Origin: Rutpela maculata
Taxonomy: Eukaryota > Arthropoda > Insecta > Coleoptera > Cerambycidae
Assembly (NCBI GenBank): GCA_936432065.2
Contig: OW386289.2
Location: 18,124,277-18,188,276 of the forward strand
Length of the DNA stretch: 64,000 nt
Direction: 5' to 3'
Below, in pieces: positions 57,271-64,000 of the stretch (position 1 is the first letter of the stretch; the number at the start of each line of letters is the position of its first letter). The notes under the pieces are model-generated. The model was not told where the DNA came from. It was given only the letters and a program-made list of their open reading frames with translations, and made no database searches. The position numbers were made by a program, and so were the translations under genes.

Positions 57271-58950
57271 AATAAACATCTATGAATGAAAGACGGATGT
57301 TCGTTTATGGATATAAAACAGATATTCATAGGACATTCATATTATGTCCTTGGACATGTGAACACGATATGAATAAAAAATGGACACCGCGTGGATATCC
57401 TGTGTCTGGATACTCCCATACAGGAATTATATTTGTTTGTGTAAGAGGCTTGACTTTAGATCTGTCTTGTGGTATGGGGTCAGCATACTCCCATATGTTA
57501 ATTGGATTATTTGTGTCAAGATTAGACTTTAAATCCATAGTATTAACTTCTGCATGGCATTGATTTTCTTTGTTTTTTTCTTTTGACATGTTATGAAAAA
57601 AAAACCTCTGAAGTTTGGATGTTCCGAGAACGAAACATCCGTCAATCTGACCGTGTTAGCAGTTCCTTCTGTAGAAGTCCCGTCCCTCGACGGAAAGATG
57701 CTACGTCGGTGAGTGACTTGCCTCTCCGGGAGCATCAGATATTAACTTGATCGCGCTGGCCTGGCTAAAACAGTTGTCAGAGTTTTAATTACCTATTATT
57801 TTCAAGTTATTTTTAATAATTAATATTGGTTTAATAATCCTGATTTTAGGAATTATTAATTGTGCATTAAATTCATATTAATCAATTTTGTAACGTGGCT
57901 ACCCGTGTAACTAGGCGATACAGGTTTTTTTTTCGATACAGATTCGTCAAGATGCTATACATTTTAATCTATATTTATGATATATTTAACGAACCTATAC
58001 ATTTTTAGGCTCTCAAGCTATACAGATATAATCTTTATCGTGTCTATATCGTATCTTTTACTGTTGTATTTACAGGTTTACCTTTGTACATTAGATGTAA
58101 TGCCTGGACCCTACATTTAACCGCCCTGTATAGTTTCTTCACGCAATATCTATACAGCATCGTGACAGATTACTGTACAGAACATCGATATAGATCCGGA
58201 GAAAGAATTATTTACCGATTATAAGGTCTATCTTTACATATTAAAAGATTTTGTAATTCAGGCATCTCTACACATTCTTTACAGCAACGTGATGCGAACG
58301 ATGCGTTGCCGGTACCGATAACATTTGACGTTTATGAAGAATTGTCGCTTGTGCAACACTTGGTATTCTAAGTTAATCTACCAGTTTCTCTCTGGCCAAC
58401 GCTGATATACCATTAATAGATGTAGTAGCAGTAGCTGCACTGATGAATATATGCTGGTTTATCTTTGTAGCATTCTTTCGTCTTTTGTAACGTCTGTCTT
58501 TCTCTATTATCGCATCTTGAACGCTTTTGCGATAGCTGTGGCATTTTTGAAGGTTATGTTATTTTTATTTATCAGATTTTTGTTTAACGGTGATATAATG
58601 TCACACCGGTCAAGCATGAAAGAATATAGATACGATAAGTCAAACTTGCTTGAACAGAAATTTAACCAATATGCAAAGAAAAATTAATAGAATTTTAAAA
58701 ATATAATAATAACTACAGGTATTTTAAGGATTCTGCCTCACTAATAAATTTCTAAATTGCAGGATCTTTTACGTAAGATAAAATGCACCTTTAGGTATAC
58801 CTAATATTGATTCTTAAACTACCATAAATATTCATCTAATATGTGTCTATCTCAATTTCCTATAATAAATTTAAATATTAGGTACCGATATCATTTAATA
58901 TAAAATCCCGATATCCATTACTATAACTTTTATCATTAAATTTGCTGGAT
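57271..58950. other. Intron sequence, no supported feature
   Basis: Several open frames of 70-90 codons exist (57282-57563 plus, 57326-57589 minus, 58451-58687 plus) but none has a recognisable domain or a repeat partner. I cannot assign anything here. Confidence 0.4.
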
Positions 58951-59030
58951 ACCAGGATGGCGCAGTCAGTTAAGGCGCTAGATAAACAAGATACGTACAT
59001 AGTAGATGGGTTCGAGACCTAATCAAGGTA
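58951..59030 (+). pseudogene. tRNA-like sequence (possible tRNA-derived SINE)
   Basis: TGGCGCAGTCAGTTAAGGCG (58958-58977) fits a D-arm/A box and GGTTCGAGACC (59009-59019) fits a B box; spacing is that of a tRNA. Acceptor strands pair only in part and the anticodon arm is unclear, so it is likely a tRNA-derived SINE head or pseudogene. Confidence 0.5.
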
Positions 59031-59373
59031 AGTAAAATTGTTTAATTATCACTATAATAATGCATTTACGGAATACTAATATTAATTGAAGCATGATAGC
59101 AAAGGAACTGAAACTTCATCTATTTTTTTAAAATTAGAAATAAGGATTTATTCTTTAACGGACCTATACTCGTTATTTACAAAATCCTAGAATAAACCTT
59201 ACATGAACTGTATTCCAACGTAACGCAAACGTGCCTTTATCGATAAACAAACTTTATTGAATCGGTATTATTTCGTTATTCAGGCGTTATCGTACAACTA
59301 AATTCTCTATATAAACTGTACAGCGTGGTTATACGGGTAATTCGAATTTAATTTATTGGTGTCTGTAATTGGC

Positions 59374-60166
59374 TTAATTTGTCACCCAGTTATCCGCAGC
59401 CCCCATCCCCCTCATTTTTCTATCCGTATAGTTAATTTCTGCCATTGTAATTAAATTTGAGTTTTCAGTTGAATTTAAATTATCAATCCCTGAAATTTCG
59501 TTTTCGGTTTCTTCAACAATTACACTTAAATTTTGACTGCTTTCAGTGAAATTTTTCAAACTTAGTTAGAATTTGCTATAATACTTAATCCAGTTTGATT
59601 AACTAACAAAAGCAAATTGTCTTAAAGTTAATTTCTTAAAACTATGTACAAGGCTAGGTACAATTTTTTATGAAGTTGTGAGTAACTCAAAAATAAGTTT
59701 AAATTAAAAATTAAATGTGAAAAATGTATTTTTGATCTCGTTTGGCTTGAAATTTGACTTGTTGAAATTTATTTCAAATTTACTTTAAAATTTAAATAGA
59801 CTTGCATTAATCATATCCAAATCGAATTCATTTGTTGTCATGAAGTTCCTTCTTGAAGTCTTATCTTTCGTTTCCTTGGAGTTCAGCTTCTTTTCCAGTG
59901 AAGTCGTTGCTCCTTAATGACAATCTTCTCCGTCGTCTTGGTATGTGGCAACGGTTTCTAGGATAAATCTATTCCAATCGGAAAGTGGCAGTCCTAGTTA
60001 TTCTTTCGTTGAGAGTGAAAGTTTGTTTTCGTGATGAAATGTTGAGACACAATGCTCCTATTTTTTATATTAGGAATTGCACGATAAATATGCTCTGACT
60101 CTTGGGCATTCACTAATTTTCGACTAAAAATAAGGCCTTCACGATCCTTTCTTTACGGCGCCAGAT
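59374..60166 (-). mobile_element. Possible 5' part of an LTR element (primer site and leader)
   Basis: On the minus strand TGGCGCCGTAAAG starting near 60166 resembles a tRNA primer-binding site, preceded by CAACAAATTTATC, which could be an LTR end. Downstream lies an untranslated stretch and then a 61-codon frame (59559-59374, MKNFTESSQNLSVIVEETEN) that could be a gag start. No second LTR or pol was found, so this is tentative. Confidence 0.3.
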
Positions 60167-60169
60167 AAA

Positions 60170-60637
60170 TTTGTTGATTGATTAACAAAGTTATTAAAAA
60201 GCAAAATCCCTTTTATTTTATACTTTTTTGATACACGATTAGCAATGTTGTTACCTCGGATGATAGCATAGAACTGAAGTTTAAATGCAGTCAACCTATA
60301 CTACTATTAGTTTTCTTGTGTAGTTAGTCAGTACATTTGTTTCGTTGTCAGCTATTTTATATAGGCTATCTGCATATATGTGGAATTATAACTCAGGTTT
60401 GATCGCCCGATTCCGTAACGTCTTCCAATCTGAAACGGCACAAATTCCTTTTTGTTAATGGCAGTATTAATGGAACCTTTTCAGGTAGAAAATAGCCATG
60501 TATCAAGGGACGTTAAAAAATGTAGCCCGCTCAAATATTTTTTAATCTAAGTTGCAAGAAAATTTAGGTACGTATGTTTTAGGGAATAAATTTACTTACT
60601 TACTCATTTGCAATAGAATAGTAGATATTTGACTTAC
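60170..60637. other. Intron or possible LTR sequence, nothing certain
   Basis: Non-coding sequence between the primer-like site and the donor of the 60638-61845 exon. If the site at 60166 is real, an LTR would lie here, but its far end is not recognisable. Confidence 0.3.
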
Positions 60638-61845
60638 CTGGAACATCATAAAATACGTCACCGGCATAATGCTGAATTCCAAATGAAGGCGTCATATCCG
60701 ATTTTGGTTTTAGGTACAATGTTGTTCTGTTGTGCTGATTATGCAATTTAGATAACATAGAAAAATCTGTTCCCTTAGGAAACTTCGATTCTTCATCTAT
60801 TAAAGCAAATAAATTTAGAGGTTTCATACCAATCATATCCAACACATCCTGATTGTCGATAAAGGGTATGTTAGACCAATTTATTCCTTCTTTTGTGTAA
60901 TAGTCTTGTTCTAACTTGAAAATATGTTGAACAAAGAATTGTTGAAGGTTTTCGTTAGCATAGTTAATACAGAGTTGTTCAAAACTATTTACAACAAAAT
61001 TTTCAAAACCAAATATATCTAAGACACCAATACTTCCTTTCGTTTGCAATTTGGGTTGTGATATTATAGAATTTATTTTTGCCACAATCATTATGAACAA
61101 GTGACCATAAATTCCCTTAACAAATGCATTTCTGGATTCAGACGCTTGATCTTTTGCCAGATTAGACACTACTTGATCACCGTGGGCAAAAATTGTTTTC
61201 TTTGTTAAGGATTCGCTCAAGTCAAATTTATTTACTCCAAGTAATTTAGCAATTCTCTCGTTAAGATTAATATCAGCTATTTCGGAGTTGTCTGAATGAG
61301 CCGATGTCCCACTCTTAAATTTTAAATTGCCAAGATGTAATATGGCTGCAAGAAGGGAAAAAATATCTGACATTTCCTTTTCAGAAAAATTTAGGACTTT
61401 AAACGCGGCAATGATGTCAGAAAATTCCTTTTTTTCTTCTCTGCCTTGGCAAGTTAATGTTCTTCCCCCTATTAGATAAGCATATGAATCAGCATCTGCA
61501 AGATCTAATTTTTTCTTTTCATCCTTGGACATTCCAGCTAAAAGACTATAAAAAATATGATAGTTTCTTTCTCCGTCATTTTGAGAAACAATACGACTTT
61601 TTTCCAGAAGATACTGTTCTATTTTTGCTCCTTCAATATTTCCCATTTTATTGAAATAAACTTCTATATATTTTCCAAATCGTGATGAATTATCATTACG
61701 TACAGTTTTGGCATTACCAAAAGCCTCTAGAATTGGATTAGCCTCAAGAATTTGTTGTTCTATCCAAGTATGTTGTCCACTTGTTGAGGCTAGATATTGC
61801 AGAATTAGTTTCGTACTTTCAGTTTTTCCTGCGCCACTTTCGCCA
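60638..61845 (-). CDS. Unconventional myosin class VII (Myo7a/crinkled-like), motor exon
   Basis: This internal exon of an actin-based motor starts at the nucleotide-binding site. Residues 1-8 are the P-loop GESGAGKT, residues 50-58 are switch I (NDNSSRFGK) and residues 276-281 are switch II (DIFGFE), followed by the relay region ending YDVPG. The exon follows a TTTCAG acceptor and ends at a CCAG/gtaagt donor. It carries one leading base, 402 codons and one trailing base, so it is open throughout its 1208 bp. The trailing G completes a glycine codon with the next exon (VPG-FLEKNRDSF), which is strong proof of the join. The first base completes a codon begun in an upstream exon that I cannot find before the right edge. 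Class VII is inferred from the whole three-exon reading; whether it is the crinkled/MYO7A or the second insect class VII lineage is not resolved. Confidence 0.93.
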
Positions 61846-62079
61846 CTGAAATATAAAACACAATATGAAAAAATAATGATACATTTTTACAGTTTATACT
61901 AATCTGATAATACATATTTTTGAGACATTTGTGAGATACACAAGCATCTTTAGAGCTACGATAAGAGTTTTTAAGTAATGATTACAGACGAATAACACGC
62001 TGCAGCGTAGGATACAAATTCTCACAATTCCTGCTGGGACAAATAGGGAAACACATCACACTACCAGACAACATTAATC

Positions 62080-62558
62080 AAAAGGCAATTAACGGAAAAC
62101 CAGAAGGGCCCTGGAAAAAGAATTAAGGGAAGGGACAAAACTACACATAGCCGTGTGGTAGATCTCCACAAGGGATTTGATGCTATTTGATTCGATACTA
62201 TCAGTCAAACTCCCATGTTGAAAAAACGTACCGCATAACCTAATATACAGGAAAATAAAAGATTACCTTAATGATAGAACTGCAGTACAATGGTTCGGGC
62301 AAATCACGGAAACTAAACAGGAGAGTATCCAAATTAAGGAAGGTTGCACCCTGTTTCCTCGACTCCCATGGTCTTAGAACAAGTAGAGATACAGAAACAT
62401 TGAGCGCCCCGATCGTACTAGTATATGCCGAGGATCTTCTACTTGGCACAAATGAAGAGCAGGATATTGTCAATTTCCTTAAAAATATGAAAACGCTTCT
62501 GGGCGTTTCTAGACGGAAAATGAATTTCCGCGGCGAGATTACAGGCATATTGACTTAA
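62080..62558 (+). pseudogene. Non-LTR reverse transcriptase fragment, degenerate
   Basis: Pieces in two frames read VVDLHKGFDAI (like the K-A-F-D box), then IKDYLNDRTAVQWFGQIT, CTLFPRL and, in 62271-62558, VLVYAEDLLLGTNEEQDIVN. YAED stands where the catalytic YADD is expected. It is an old, stop-ridden fragment in the plus orientation, upstream of the myosin motor exon. The clade cannot be fixed from this length. Confidence 0.7.
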
Positions 62559-62910
62559 AGTTTATTTCGATACATAATGTTAAGCAACATTCATTGCAGT
62601 TAGTAATTAGATGGGTGTCGACCCGTCTAGGGAAACACGGCGACCCGCCCCACCTTCTAGCAGCTTGTATGTCGCGCATACGTAGAAGCTATATAATTTG
62701 AGGTGAGGATTACGTAATGGATATACGACTCTTCGTTGGGGATGTAAAGTCGCATACTCTTCGACAGAGAAGGTATTTGTCAAAATTTCCTGGCGTCAGT
62801 GATAGGCCTTGGTAGCGGAAATAGACCGACGCGACGTTAAATAGATTAACAAAAAAAAAAGGAATATAATTGTGAGAGACCGGTCAGCAGAGAAGAATGC
62901 AAAGTAGCCC
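62559..62910. other. Unrecognised, moderately GC-rich segment
   Basis: Contains AGCTATATAATTTGAGG near 62687 and several CTCTTCG words. There is no reading frame of note and no repeat partner in the window. Confidence 0.35.
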
Positions 62911-62913
62911 CCC

Positions 62914-63215
62914 AAGCAACACAGTCTGAACCATTAAATCTTCACAGCCAAATTTTGTCTGCGAAAGCACTGAAAATAACCTGCTGGAACTGGAAACTCA
63001 AAGCGTCTTGTTACAAATTGCTATTTGGATTTCTGGCCATCTGCAATATGCGTTAAAGTTCTTGCAACAGCTCAATAGCAGCTGGAATAAATTGCAGTGA
63101 CTCCTGGTTTTATTATATACTTCAGGGCTAAAAATGCGGTGTGGCAGATAAACTCTGTTTTTCACATTTATGGTTGCAGTATAACAGCCAATTTACAATG
63201 TAAATTAGTAAACAA
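62914..63215. mobile_element. Left terminus of a CCCAAG(C/T)A(A/G)CACAG element (sister of 18739)
   Basis: CCCAAGCAACACAGTCTGAA starts at about 62914, and what follows matches 18739-19115 step by step: TTCACAGC(T/C)AAATTTTGTCTG, CTCAAAGCGT, CAATAGCAGC, and AACAGCCAATTTAC near 63190. It establishes the left end of this family independently. The right end is not found within the window. Confidence 0.7.
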
Positions 63216-64000
63216 GACAATTCAGCTTTAAATACTTCTTCATCTTATTGGCCTCTTTCATTTTCACAATTTTAAACATTAATGCATAAAGCGAACGGAT
63301 ATTGTTAAAGTTGTATTATACCTATTTGATTTAATCAAATAGGTAGATTATAATTGGACAAAAATTTTGAACCATCTTCGTAGAAAGAAAATTATACAGA
63401 AATCCGTTTCATAACAGACTGAATTCAAATAAATACAAAATTTATGTGTGTCTGTATGTGTGTAGACCGTTTCTTGTAAACAATTCTGTTAGACTTAAAA
63501 TTTTTAATTCAAATTTGGAACATATGTAATATTGCCTATTGAAATTGGGCCATATCCCTCATACAGGGTGATTGTTATAGAACCTCAGAGTATCGACCTA
63601 AGTCGAAGATTAAATTACATTTCTACTTAGGTAAAAATTAATTTAAAGGTATTTTTGAATATAACGAACAAGTTTGGAAGGCATCAGAGCCAAAAACTAG
63701 CATAAAAGGACTTGTATACGTACGTTCGTTAAAACGTAAGGCACAACCAGGTGAAAATTCGAAGAAACACCGAATTTTCACTTAGGAAAATATGTTTTTG
63801 TGCAGGTCATAGGAATGAAAGTATATTATGGTCATAGGAAACTATGCCGAAAATAAAAGTGTAATTTTGATCAAAAACAAAAGTACAATATACTTTTTCA
63901 AAGGTGCGCCAAAGTTGGACTTTAAAAATATTTTTTTATGGATAAGGAAAAAGAAACCATATACTTTTTACAAAGTACGCCAAAAATGTACCTACTTTGA
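63216..64000. other. Right edge, nothing recognised
   Basis: AT-rich. An inverted ACCTATTTGATT-AATCAAATAGGT hairpin lies at about 63321-63345, and ACAGGGTGATTGTTATAGAACC near 63563 looks like a transposon terminus without a partner. No upstream myosin exon was found on the minus strand. Confidence 0.4.

Noticed and set aside
58451..58687. 78-codon hydrophobic plus frame
   Set aside because: No domain, no splice context, no repeat partner; length is expected by chance in AT-rich DNA.
62240..62548. Minus frame of 102 codons near the myosin exon
   Set aside because: It is the antisense of the reverse transcriptase fragment with the YAED box.
61846..64000. Search for upstream myosin motor exons on the minus strand
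   Set aside because: No frame with the motor N-terminal motifs was found; the first exons probably lie to the right of the window.

Overview
The window looks like nuclear DNA of an arthropod, most likely an insect with a large, transposon-swollen genome. It is AT-rich, contains one spliced animal gene with very long introns, and is otherwise almost wall-to-wall transposable elements (R2/R4-type and CR1-type non-LTR elements, an LTR element, hAT, Tc1/mariner and several TIR elements I cannot place). There are no operons, bacterial promoters or CRISPR arrays.

The only host gene I can support is an unconventional myosin of class VII on the minus strand. Three exons are in the window: 61845-60638 (P-loop to relay), 32108-31876 (actin-binding part of the motor) and 11734-10916 (converter, IQ neck, start of the tail). 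They join in frame at consensus GT/AG sites into 753 uninterrupted codons. The motor N-terminus lies beyond the right edge and the MyTH4/FERM tail beyond the left edge. The introns between the three exons are about 28.5 kb and 20.1 kb and consist mostly of transposons.

Layout: 1-9200, three degenerate RLE-type non-LTR retrotransposons head to tail plus a fourth fragment. 9430-10311, a Tc1/mariner-like remnant. 12061-13344, two MITE-like repeats. 13379-31772, a nested stack filling most of the 20-kb intron: an outer element (TIR CCCACTAAAC) holds a second (14396-17815) and a third (18739-31441), which holds a fourth (20427-31400), which holds a hAT element (21753-28464), which holds an unclassified DDE element (22850-26854), which holds another hAT element (23440-25030), which holds two MITEs. 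32.8-43.2 kb, a gag-only LTR element on the minus strand whose gag is split by a nearly intact CR1-like LINE (36437-40900). 43250-50492, a giant foldback structure with satellite repeats in its arms and a second satellite-armed foldback inside it. 52197-55179, a hAT element with an 8-bp target duplication. 55487-56370, nested near-perfect palindromes. 56.4-60.6 kb, mostly unrecognised sequence with tRNA-like fragments. 62.1-63.2 kb, an RT fragment and one more CCCA-type terminus.

The elements do not form a pathway with the myosin gene; they are insertions into its introns. The most interesting material is the family of CCCA-ended elements with palindromic subterminal arrays and apparent 2-bp target duplications, the unclassified DDE element, and the satellite-armed foldbacks. 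All assignments come from reading the sequence; no database search was run.
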